DNA from: JBHGBM01 sp041946965
GTDB taxonomy: Bacteria; Acidobacteriota; Terriglobia; Bryobacterales; Bryobacteraceae
Assembly (NCBI GenBank): GCA_041946965.1
Contig: JBHGBM010000051.1
Span: 1 to 39,183 of the forward strand
Direction: 5' to 3'
DNA: 39,183 nt
Shown here piece after piece: positions 24,287-31,685 of this stretch. The position numbers were made by a program, and so were the translations under genes. The notes below the pieces were generated by a model, which was not told where the DNA came from, did no database searches, and saw only the letters and a program-made list of their open reading frames with translations. Every line of letters starts with the position of its first letter. The first letter of the stretch is position 1.

Positions 24287-25924
24287 ATGAGGCACTGTCT
24301 GCTCCCGCTTCTTGCGTTTGCCGTGCCGCTCGCCGCCGCGCCTCCGCAGGCCGACGTGGTGGTGTACGGCGCCACCTCGGCCGGCATCGCCGCCGCCATA
24401 CAGGTGGCGCGCATGGGCCGTTCCGTGGTCGTGCTCGACCCGGGCACGCACATCGGCGGCCTCACCACCGGCGGCCTGAGCTGGACCGATATCGGCAACA
24501 AGCAGGTGATCGGCGGCATCGCGCGCGAGTTCTACCGCCGCATTAAAGCCAAGTACGAACTGCCGGGCGCGTGGGTCTACCAGACGGAGGCGGAATACCG
24601 GGCCAAGCGCCGCGGCAAGGAAACCGAGGTGGAAGACGCCATGTGGACCTTCGAGCCCAAGGTCGCGCTCCAGGTCTACCGCGAGATGCTGGCGGAGCGG
24701 AAGATCCGGGTGACCCCCCGCGCGCGCCTCGATCTGCGTCCGGGCCAGGGCGTGGTGAAAAAGGCCGGCCGCATTGAGGCCATCGTGATGGAGGACGGCT
24801 CGCGCTACGACGGCCGCTTTTTTATCGACGCCACCTACGAGGGCGACCTGATGGCCAAAGCCGGCGTGCGCTATACTGTGGGCCGCGAGGCCAACGCCGT
24901 TTACGGCGAGACTTACAACGGGGTGCAGGCCGCGCACCGGCACTTGCACCAGTTCCCGGACGGCGTGAAGATCTCGCCCTACGTGGTCCCCGGCGACCCG
25001 TCCAGCGGCCTGCTGCCGTGCATCGATCCGAACGGTCCCGGCCAGGAGGGCGCGGGCGACCGGCGCGTGCAGACCTACTGCTTTCGCCTGTGCATGACCA
25101 ACGCACCGGCCAACCGTGTGGCCATCGCAAAACCGGCGGGCTACAACGAGCGCGACCACGAACTGCTGCTGCGCTACGCCGAATCCGGCCGTTACCACCC
25201 GCCCGCGAGCAAGTGGGACCCCATCCCCAACGCCAAGACCGACACCAACAACCACGGCGCGGTTTCCACCGACTACATCGGCGTCAACTACGATTACCCG
25301 GAGGGAGATTACGCCACCCGCGAGCGCATCGTCAGGCAGCATGAAATCTACACCCGCGGCTACCTGTGGACGCTGCAAAACAGCCCGCGCGTGCCGCAGG
25401 CGATCCGCGACTGGTACCGCCAATGGGGCCTGGCGAAGGACGAGTTCGTCGAGAACCGCAACTGGCCCACGCAGCTTTACATCCGCGAGGCGCGCCGCAT
25501 GACCGCCGGCGTAGTCATGACCGAACACCACGTCACCGCGCGCGAGACGGCCGCGGATTCGGTGGGCATGGGCGCCTACGGCATGGATTCGCACAACGTG
25601 CAGCGCTACATCACCCGGGAGGGCTACGTGCGCAACGAGGGCAACGTGCAGGTGGGCGGCTTCCGGCCGTATCCCATCAGCTACCGCGCCATCGTGCCGA
25701 GGCGCGAGGAGGCGGCCAACCTCGCCGTGCCGGTGTGCCTCTCGGCATCGCACATCGCCTACGGCTCCATCCGCATGGAGCCGGTGTTCATGATCCTGGG
25801 CCAGAGCGCGGCCACCGCCGCCGTGCTCGCGCTGGAGAGCGGAGTCGCGTTGCAGGACCTGCCCTACGAAAAGCTGCGCGCGCGGCTGCTGGCGGATGGA
25901 CAGATTCTGGAACTGCCGCGCTAA
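24287..25924 (+). CDS. Exported FAD-dependent oxidoreductase (FAD_oxidored family)
   Basis: A 545-aa flavoprotein with a probable signal peptide (MRHCLLPLLAFAVPLAAA). The dinucleotide fold is at about residues 24-50 (DVVVYGATSAGIAAAIQVAR; the glycine motif is GATSAG, as usual in this family), with an acidic residue in VVVLDPGTHIGGLTTGGLSW. Conserved patches further on are FIDATYEGDLMAKAGVRYT, TADSVGMGAYGMDSH, and a C-terminal SIRMEPVFMILGQSAATAA that closes over the flavin. Relatives, often annotated as FAD-dependent oxidoreductase or 'xanthan lyase-like', are abundant in Acidobacteria and Planctomycetes near sugar genes; the substrate is unknown. There is no Shine-Dalgarno (GGGACG is weak), and a TATAGT box lies 8 nt upstream. 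The stop overlaps the convergent transporter by 4 nt. Confidence 0.9.
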   Translation: MRHCLLPLLAFAVPLAAAPPQADVVVYGATSAGIAAAIQVARMGRSVVVLDPGTHIGGLTTGGLSWTDIGNKQVIGGIAREFYRRIKAKYELPGAWVYQTEAEYRAKRRGKETEVEDAMWTFEPKVALQVYREMLAERKIRVTPRARLDLRPGQGVVKKAGRIEAIVMEDGSRYDGRFFIDATYEGDLMAKAGVRYTVGREANAVYGETYNGVQAAHRHLHQFPDGVKISPYVVPGDPSSGLLPCIDPNGPGQEGAGDRRVQTYCFRLCMTNAPANRVAIAKPAGYNERDHELLLRYAESGRYHPPASKWDPIPNAKTDTNNHGAVSTDYIGVNYDYPEGDYATRERIVRQHEIYTRGYLWTLQNSPRVPQAIRDWYRQWGLAKDEFVENRNWPTQLYIREARRMTAGVVMTEHHVTARETAADSVGMGAYGMDSHNVQRYITREGYVRNEGNVQVGGFRPYPISYRAIVPRREEAANLAVPVCLSASHIAYGSIRMEPVFMILGQSAATAAVLALESGVALQDLPYEKLRARLLADGQILELPR

Positions 25925-26922
25925 TTCGCCTTCGCGATCACCACGATCGCCACGATCAGCACGCCGATTCCAGCCCACGCCAGGCGCCGCGCCTCGGCTC
26001 CGGCGCCCTTCCACTCGCCCGTCAGGAATCCCAGCACGTTGGCGGTGACGATCACGGTGGACATGAAAACCGGCCAGCCCAGCACTCCGCCCAGCGGCCC
26101 CATCACGGCGGCGCCCATCCCGTAAATGCTGATGCCGCCGTACCACAACGCTCCCATCGCCAGTCCCCCGAGCCAGTACCAGCGCGGAACCCCCCGCAGG
26201 AAGAATAAGCCGGCGGAACGGTTGCGGCGCATGAGGTAGAGCGCGTAGCCCGCGTTCGGCAGAAAGCCCGCGGCCAGCGCCGGAGCCCAGATGGCGTTGC
26301 CGGCCAGGTCCGGCCGCGCGCCCGCGCTCACCGCCGCGTCCTGCAAGGCGCGCCCGAAGACGAAACCGAAATTCAGCATCGGGGAGAGCACGCCGGAGAG
26401 GATGCAGATCACCAGGCCCGTGACGAAACCGCCCGAACTCTTCTGGTCGCGGTCGCGCAGCGCGCCGGCGCGGCCGCAAAGCACCAGCCCGATGACCACG
26501 ATCACCAGGCCCGCCACCAGCAGCGCGCCCTTCCCCGTCCACAGTCCGCCGGGGTTCAGAATGAGCAACGGCAGCAGCGACCCGAGCGAGCTGGTGATGC
26601 CCAGGATGACGGCGAAGCCGAGCGCCATGCCCACGCGCGCGATGCCCTGTCCGAACAGCGTGGAGCCCAGGCCCCAGCCGAAGCCGAACACCGCCGCCGC
26701 GGCCAGCGCGGAGGCCGGCGCGTTGGCGTACACCGAGCCCAGCGACGGAACCGTGAACCATGCCAGCAGCGCGGGAAGCAGGAGCGTGGCGGCCACCGAA
26801 TAGACCAGCCATGTGTTCTCCCACTTCCACTTCCCCATGCGTTTCATCGGCAGCGCGAAGCTGCCATGCAGCAATCCCGCGAGCACCACCACGGCGGCGC
26901 CCAGGCCGGCATCGGTCGTCAT
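25921..26922 (-). CDS. RhaT-like sugar/proton symporter (drug/metabolite transporter superfamily)
   Basis: Inner-membrane protein of 333 aa with about ten hydrophobic helices, matching the L-rhamnose-proton symporter fold: LHGSFALPMKRMGKWKWENT at the N-terminus, GWGLGSTLFGQGIARVGMAL, and ALWYGGISIYGMGAAVMGPL in the second half. Family members take up deoxysugars, and the exact sugar cannot be read from sequence. It lies 25 nt downstream of, and on the same strand as, the Gfo/Idh oxidoreductase gene, which suggests joint sugar use. It also has its own signal: TACAGT exactly 8 nt before the ATG and no Shine-Dalgarno. Confidence 0.87.
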   Translation of the reverse strand: MTTDAGLGAAVVVLAGLLHGSFALPMKRMGKWKWENTWLVYSVAATLLLPALLAWFTVPSLGSVYANAPASALAAAAVFGFGWGLGSTLFGQGIARVGMALGFAVILGITSSLGSLLPLLILNPGGLWTGKGALLVAGLVIVVIGLVLCGRAGALRDRDQKSSGGFVTGLVICILSGVLSPMLNFGFVFGRALQDAAVSAGARPDLAGNAIWAPALAAGFLPNAGYALYLMRRNRSAGLFFLRGVPRWYWLGGLAMGALWYGGISIYGMGAAVMGPLGGVLGWPVFMSTVIVTANVLGFLTGEWKGAGAEARRLAWAGIGVLIVAIVVIAKAN

Positions 26923-26930
26923 GACTGTAC

Positions 26931-26936
26931 ACTGTA
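26931..26936 (-). promoter_or_regulatory. -10 element of a probable leaderless promoter for the RhaT-like gene
   Basis: Minus strand TACAGT, then GTACAGTC, then ATG at 26922. The ACAGT of the hexamer is repeated inside the spacer. It lies in the 25-nt gap after the Gfo/Idh stop codon. Confidence 0.45.
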
Positions 26937-26947
26937 GCGCAACGCGG

Positions 26948-28264
26948 CTACACGCGGTCCGGCTCGGGATGGATCCACGGCGCGCGATACGCGCGGCGCA
27001 GCAGGCGGTTGGCCTCCTCGTCGCCCGCCACGCGCTGCCCGTCCCACTGGAGCGTGCGCCCGAGCCGCATCGCCACGTTCGCCAGAATGCAGCACGCGGT
27101 GGAGATGTGGCCCTGCTCGATGTCCGCCACCGGCCGCCCGCGCGCGGCGATCGCCGCCAGCAAATCGCGCATGTGGTAGCGAACCGCGGGCGCCACGTGG
27201 CGCTCCAGCGCCTCTTCGGTCTTGTCCTCGGGATACTGCTCCAGTTCGTAGGTCACATCGCGGTGTATGGTCTGCGCGCCCTTTCCGAGCGGCGTGTAGT
27301 CGTAGCCGAACACGCCCGCCTTGAGCGTGCCCTTGTCGCCATAGAACGTCGCGCCCCACCCGTAGTTCGGATCGGGCGCCGCGCCCCAGCGGCGATGCTG
27401 CCACACCACGCTGAGGTCGCCGTAATCGAACGTGACGGTTTGGGTGTCGGAGATATTCGACTTCCCGCCCTTGTGCACCAGGATGCCGCCGGCCGAGGCG
27501 ATCCGCTTCGGCCACCCTAGCCCCAGCATCCAGCGCGCCATGTCGAACATGTGGATGCCCATGTCGCCGACGGTGCCGTTGCCGTATTCCATGAACGCCC
27601 GCCAGCGCCGGGGATGCACCATCGAGTTGTAGGGTCGCATGGGCGCGGGCCCGGTCCACATCTCGTAGTCGAGATAATCGGGCGGGGCGGTATCGGGAGG
27701 GTTCTGGACCCCGCCGCCCGAGTAGCAGTAGATTTCGACGTGCGCGATGCGCCCCAGCACGCCCGAGGCGATGTAGCGGTCGCGGGCCTCGATCAGGTGC
27801 GGCGTGCTGCGCCGCTGCGTGCCCACCTGCACCACCCGTCCGTACTTGCGCGCGGCGGCCAGCATCGCCTGTCCCTCCACCACGTCCACGCTGATGGGCT
27901 TCTGCACATACACGTCGGCGCCCGCCTGCACGGCGGCGATCATGGGCAGCGCGTGCCAGTGATCGGGCGTGGCGATCAGCACGATATCCAGGTCCTTCTC
28001 CGCCAGCATCTTGCGGTAATCGGAAAAGGTGCGCGGTTTCTTCTTCGAGGCCTGCCGCGCGGCGGTCAACTCCGCGGCCTGCGCCAGAGCGTTCCGGTCC
28101 ACGTCGCACAGCGAAACCACCTCCACCGGGGCCACCTGAATCAGCCGGAACAGGTCGATCTTGCCGTACCAGCCGCAGCCGATCAGCCCCACCCGCGGGG
28201 TCTTGCCCGCCATCATGCCCGCCACCCCGGCCGCGCCGGAGCCCAGAAATGTACGCCGGTCCAT
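26948..28264 (-). CDS. Gfo/Idh/MocA-family oxidoreductase with Tat signal
   Basis: NAD(P)-dependent sugar or inositol-type oxidoreductase, 438 aa. The N-terminus MDRRTFLGSGAAGVAGMMAG is a twin-arginine leader, so the folded enzyme with its cofactor would be exported. The Rossmann motif follows directly (RVGLIGCGWYGK, glycines about 26-34). The family's EKP motif appears as QKPISV at about 121, with the catalytic lysine kept and Glu replaced by Gln. YGNGTVGDMGIHMFDMARWM carries the conserved histidine of the active site. Start 28264 has an AAGGAG ribosome site. Upstream, the palindrome AGTATATACT gives it a -10 box shared with the divergent SMP-30 gene. The substrate is probably a hexose derivative, not identifiable. 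Confidence 0.92.
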   Translation of the reverse strand: MDRRTFLGSGAAGVAGMMAGKTPRVGLIGCGWYGKIDLFRLIQVAPVEVVSLCDVDRNALAQAAELTAARQASKKKPRTFSDYRKMLAEKDLDIVLIATPDHWHALPMIAAVQAGADVYVQKPISVDVVEGQAMLAAARKYGRVVQVGTQRRSTPHLIEARDRYIASGVLGRIAHVEIYCYSGGGVQNPPDTAPPDYLDYEMWTGPAPMRPYNSMVHPRRWRAFMEYGNGTVGDMGIHMFDMARWMLGLGWPKRIASAGGILVHKGGKSNISDTQTVTFDYGDLSVVWQHRRWGAAPDPNYGWGATFYGDKGTLKAGVFGYDYTPLGKGAQTIHRDVTYELEQYPEDKTEEALERHVAPAVRYHMRDLLAAIAARGRPVADIEQGHISTACCILANVAMRLGRTLQWDGQRVAGDEEANRLLRRAYRAPWIHPEPDRV

Positions 28265-28287
28265 TCGATTCTCCTTCCAAGTCAAAA

Positions 28288-28297
28288 AGTATATACT
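28288..28297. promoter_or_regulatory. Palindromic shared -10 (AGTATATACT) of a divergent gene pair
   Basis: A perfect 10-bp palindrome contains TATACT on both strands. On the plus strand TATACT (28292-28297) is followed by 8 nt and the SMP-30 ATG (28306), with no Shine-Dalgarno. On the minus strand TATACT is 23 nt before the Gfo/Idh ATG (28264), which has AAGGAG. One melt site could thus serve a leaderless and a leadered transcript. Confidence 0.55.
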
Positions 28298-28305
28298 GGC
28301 TTGCC

Positions 28306-29307
28306 ATGACACGCCGCTCCCTCTTCGCCGGCGCGCTTCTGGCGCAGCGCGACTGGTCCGGCCGCGAGCCGGTCCGTTATCCCGATCCCGACGTCGTCAT
28401 ACTCGACAAGCGCTTCGCCGCCTACAGGATCGGCAACACCCCCATACGCCGCCTCCACACCGGCATGCTGTGGGCCGAGGGCCCGGCGTGGAACGGAGTG
28501 GGCCGTTACCTCGTGTGGAGCGACATCCCCAACAACGTCCAGATGCGCTGGCTCGAAGAGGACGGCCACGTGAGCGTCATGCGCAGCCCGGCCGGGAACA
28601 GCAACGGCAACACCTTCGACTACGAGGGCCGCGAGATCTCCTGCGAGCACGGCAACCGCCGCGTGGTGCGCTACGAGCACAACGGCAAGCTCACCGTGCT
28701 TTGCGACCGCTGGAACGGCAAGCCGCTCAACGCCCCCAACGACGTTGTGGTCCACCCCGATGGCGGCATCTGGTTCACCGACCCGGGTTACGGCATCCTG
28801 GTGAACTACGAAGGCAACAAGGCCCCGCTCGAGATCAAGGAAGCCATCTACCGCATCGATCCCAAATCCGGCAAGACCGAGATGAAGACCGATGCCATGT
28901 ACAAGCCCAACGGCCTGTGCTTCTCGCCGGACTACCGCAAGCTCTACGTCGCGGAGACCGGCTCCAGCCACTATCCCGATGCGCCCAGGACCATTCAGGT
29001 TTTCGACGTGGCGGAGGGGCGCGCGCTCGCGGGCGGCCGCGTGTTCGCCTCCACCGGCAAGGGGGTCGCGGACGGCATCCGCGCCGATGCCGACGGCAAC
29101 ATCTGGGCAGGCGTGGGCTGGGTGGGACCGGGTTACGACGGCGTGCACGTCTTCGCGCCCACGGGCGAGCGCATCGGCATGATCCTGCTGCCGGAGATCT
29201 GCTCCAACGTCTGCTTCGGCGGCCCCCGGCGCAACCGCCTCTTCATGACCGCCAGCCAGTCGCTCTACGCGGTGTACGTGGAAACCCAGGGCGCGCACAT
29301 CGCGTGA
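28306..29307 (+). CDS. SMP-30/gluconolactonase family protein (second copy)
   Basis: A 333-aa sugar-lactonase-type six-bladed propeller beginning with a Tat-like leader, MTRRSLFAGALLAQ. Family landmarks: the metal glutamate in LWAEGPAWNGVGRYLVWSD; NTFDYEGREISCEHGNRRV; LNAPNDVVVHPDGGIWFTDP with the PND metal ligand; YKPNGLCFSPDYRKLYVAET; and the aspartate in VADGIRADADGNIWAG. It resembles gluconolactonases more closely than the copy at 8839-9711 does. Lying back to back with an exported sugar oxidoreductase, it could hydrolyse the lactone that enzyme makes; this is inference. The gene has no Shine-Dalgarno and its -10 is 8 nt from the ATG. Confidence 0.92.
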   Translation: MTRRSLFAGALLAQRDWSGREPVRYPDPDVVILDKRFAAYRIGNTPIRRLHTGMLWAEGPAWNGVGRYLVWSDIPNNVQMRWLEEDGHVSVMRSPAGNSNGNTFDYEGREISCEHGNRRVVRYEHNGKLTVLCDRWNGKPLNAPNDVVVHPDGGIWFTDPGYGILVNYEGNKAPLEIKEAIYRIDPKSGKTEMKTDAMYKPNGLCFSPDYRKLYVAETGSSHYPDAPRTIQVFDVAEGRALAGGRVFASTGKGVADGIRADADGNIWAGVGWVGPGYDGVHVFAPTGERIGMILLPEICSNVCFGGPRRNRLFMTASQSLYAVYVETQGAHIA

Positions 29308-29309
29308 CA

Positions 29310-29936
29310 ATGGGACTGATGAGATTCCTCTGGATCCTCGCCGCGCTCGCGGTGCTTTACCTGGGGTTCGTGTGGCACTCCCGCAACGCCGGCGACCGGC
29401 AGCAGGTCAAGACGCGTCCCAGCAAACCGCCCGCCGCAAGTCCGGGCGACGGTCTCCGCATTCTCCAGTTCTATGCCAGTCAGGGCGAGGTCGCCTCCGG
29501 CGGCAACGTCACCATCTGCTACGGGGTGGAGAATGCGCGCGCCGTCTCCATCGATCCGCCGGTGAGCCGGATCAGCCCCGCCGTGAACCGGTGCATCGAG
29601 GCCGCGCCGCGCCAGACCACGACCTATACGCTCACGGCGGAAGGCGAGAAGGGCGAGCGCGTGAACTCGTCCTTCACCGTGAAAGTCCGCCCGCGCGCGC
29701 CGTACATCGTCTCCGTGGACCTGAGCGAAGCGGAGATCGCGCGCGGCGGCTTCCTCACCATGTGCTACAGCGTGCGCGATGCCACCGGAGCGCGTCTGGA
29801 GCCGGGAGGCCTGGCCCTTCCGGCCAGCGAACGGCACTGCCTGCGCCTGGCGCCCACCCGGACGACGGATTACATCTTCACCGCCTCCGGCCCCGGCGGC
29901 AAGGACCAGGAGAAGTTCACCATAACGGTCCGCTGA
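29310..29936 (+). CDS. Membrane-anchored protein with two tandem Ig-like domains
   Basis: A 208-aa bitopic protein: N-terminal helix (MRFLWILAALAVLYLGFVW, about residues 4-22), a Pro-rich linker, then two homologous domains of about 75 residues. Domain 1 has VTICYGVENA, then NRCIEAAPRQTTTYTLTAEG; domain 2 has LTMCYSVRDA, then RHCLRLAPTRTTDYIFTASG. Each pairs an early CY-x-V cysteine with a later cysteine, so one disulphide per Ig sandwich is likely outside the cytoplasm. Start at 29310 is 2 nt after the SMP-30 stop; ATG 29319 is an alternative. Coupled expression with the lactonase is probable. Role unknown. Confidence 0.8.
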   Translation: MGLMRFLWILAALAVLYLGFVWHSRNAGDRQQVKTRPSKPPAASPGDGLRILQFYASQGEVASGGNVTICYGVENARAVSIDPPVSRISPAVNRCIEAAPRQTTTYTLTAEGEKGERVNSSFTVKVRPRAPYIVSVDLSEAEIARGGFLTMCYSVRDATGARLEPGGLALPASERHCLRLAPTRTTDYIFTASGPGGKDQEKFTITVR

Positions 29937-29963
29937 TAAGATGAATGATTCCCAGGAGGGCAC

Positions 29964-31682
29964 GTGAAAACCATCAGCATCCTTCTTCTTACCGCCGCGG
30001 CTGCGCTCGCGCAGACGCCGGACCTGATCCTGCACCGCGGGCGCATTGTCACAGTGGCGCCCGGCTTCCGCATCGCCCAGGCGGTCGCGGTGAAAGGCGA
30101 GCGCATCCTCGCCGTGGGCAGCGACGCCGAGATCCTGCGGCTCAAAGGCGCCGGAACCGAGGTAGTGGACCTCGGCGGCAAAATGGTGCTGCCGGGCCTG
30201 ATCGACAGCCACGTGCATGCCACCGGGGCTTCCATGTTCGAGTTCGATCACCCCATTCCGGACATGAACGGCATCCAGGACGTGCTCGACTACGTCAAGG
30301 CCCGCGCCGCCGTGCTCAAGCCGGGCGACTGGATCACGCTCTCCCAGGTGTTTATCACCCGCCTGCGCGAGCAGCGCTACCCCACGCGCGCCGAGCTCGA
30401 CGCCGCCGCGCCCAACAACCCGGTGATCTTCCGCACGGGTCCCGACGCCGCGCTGAACTCGCTGGCGCTCAAGCGCAGCGGCATCGGCAGCCAGGCGCGG
30501 CCCGATGAAAGCAAGCTTGGAAAAGTGGAGCGCGACCCGAAGACCGGCGAGCCCACCGGCATCATCCGCAGCGCCTCGCGCTTCGTCAGCGTCTCCTCGC
30601 CCGGCCGCAAAGCGACCGCCGCCGACCGCCGCGAGCGCATGAAGATGCTGCTGGCCGACTACAACGCCAGCGGCATCACCAGCATCGTGGAACGCACCGC
30701 GGGCGACGAAACCGTGGCGCTGTTCAGCGGGCTGCGCGACTCCGGCGAGCTGACCTGCCGCGTCTTCATCACCTACAGCATCGACCCCCAGGATCCCATC
30801 GAGAAACTCGAGGCTCAGATCGCGAAAATCGCCGCCAGCCCCATGCGCAAGTACAACAACATGGTGTGGGTGCGAGGCCTGAAAGTGTTCCTCGATGGCG
30901 GCATGCTCACCGGCAGCGCCTACATGCTTCAGCCCTGGGGCGTGAGCCGCATCTACTCCATCGACGATCCCGCCTACCGCGGCATGCTCTACATCGACGC
31001 GCCGAAACTTTTTCAGATCGCCCGCGCCGCGCTCAAGAACGACATGCAGCTCACCGCCCACACCGTGGGCGACGGCGCCGTGCGCGCGCTGGTCAACGCC
31101 TACGACGAAGTCAACAACGAGTTCCCCGTGCGCGAGAAGCGCCCCTGCATCAGCCATGCCAATTTCATGACCATGGAAGACATCCAGCGCATGAAGCGCG
31201 TGGGCATTGTGGCCGACCTTCAGCCCGCCTGGCTGCGCATGGACGGCGCGACCCTGGAAAAGCAATTCGGCCAGGAGCGCCTGCGCTACTTCCAGCCTTA
31301 CAAGACCCTCGCCGAGCAGGGCGTGATTGTGGGCGGCGGCTCCGACCACATGCAGAAGATCGGCAGCCTGCGCTCCAATAACCCCTACAACCCGTTCCTC
31401 GGCATGTGGGTGACTCTGACGCGCAAGCCGCGCTGGACCGAAAGACCGCTGCACGCCGAGCAGGCCATCACGCGCGAGCAGGCCATCCGGCTCTATACCA
31501 TGAACAACGCCTGGCTCACCTTCGAGGAGAAAGAGAAAGGCTCCCTCGAGCCGGGCAAGCTCGCCGACCTGATCGTGATCGACCGCGATATCCTGCGCTG
31601 CCCGGTGGACGACGTGAAAGACACCCAGGTGGAGCGCACCTATCTCGGCGGCAAGCTGGTCTACCAGCGGGGCAAGCGCTGA
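29964..31682 (+). CDS. Exported amidohydrolase, YtcJ/Amidohydro_3 type
   Basis: Metal-dependent TIM-barrel hydrolase of 572 aa with a signal peptide (start at GTG, then KTISILLLTAAAALAQ). The metal ligands His83 and His85 lie in LIDSHVHATGAS. A lysine-containing strand at VRGLKVFLDGGMLTGSAYM, AHTVGDGAVRALVNAYDEV, CISHANFMTMEDIQRMK and GSDHMQKIGSLRSNNPY follow in the order expected for this family. The C-terminus (GSLEPGKLADLIVIDRDIL) is the typical amidohydrolase composite domain. The substrate may be an N-acyl or cyclic amide. The GTG start is chosen because AGGAGG stands 3-5 nt before it, and TAAGAT (29937-29942) could be its -10. The next gene follows after 3 nt. Confidence 0.92.
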   Translation: MKTISILLLTAAAALAQTPDLILHRGRIVTVAPGFRIAQAVAVKGERILAVGSDAEILRLKGAGTEVVDLGGKMVLPGLIDSHVHATGASMFEFDHPIPDMNGIQDVLDYVKARAAVLKPGDWITLSQVFITRLREQRYPTRAELDAAAPNNPVIFRTGPDAALNSLALKRSGIGSQARPDESKLGKVERDPKTGEPTGIIRSASRFVSVSSPGRKATAADRRERMKMLLADYNASGITSIVERTAGDETVALFSGLRDSGELTCRVFITYSIDPQDPIEKLEAQIAKIAASPMRKYNNMVWVRGLKVFLDGGMLTGSAYMLQPWGVSRIYSIDDPAYRGMLYIDAPKLFQIARAALKNDMQLTAHTVGDGAVRALVNAYDEVNNEFPVREKRPCISHANFMTMEDIQRMKRVGIVADLQPAWLRMDGATLEKQFGQERLRYFQPYKTLAEQGVIVGGGSDHMQKIGSLRSNNPYNPFLGMWVTLTRKPRWTERPLHAEQAITREQAIRLYTMNNAWLTFEEKEKGSLEPGKLADLIVIDRDILRCPVDDVKDTQVERTYLGGKLVYQRGKR

Positions 31683-31685
31683 GCG

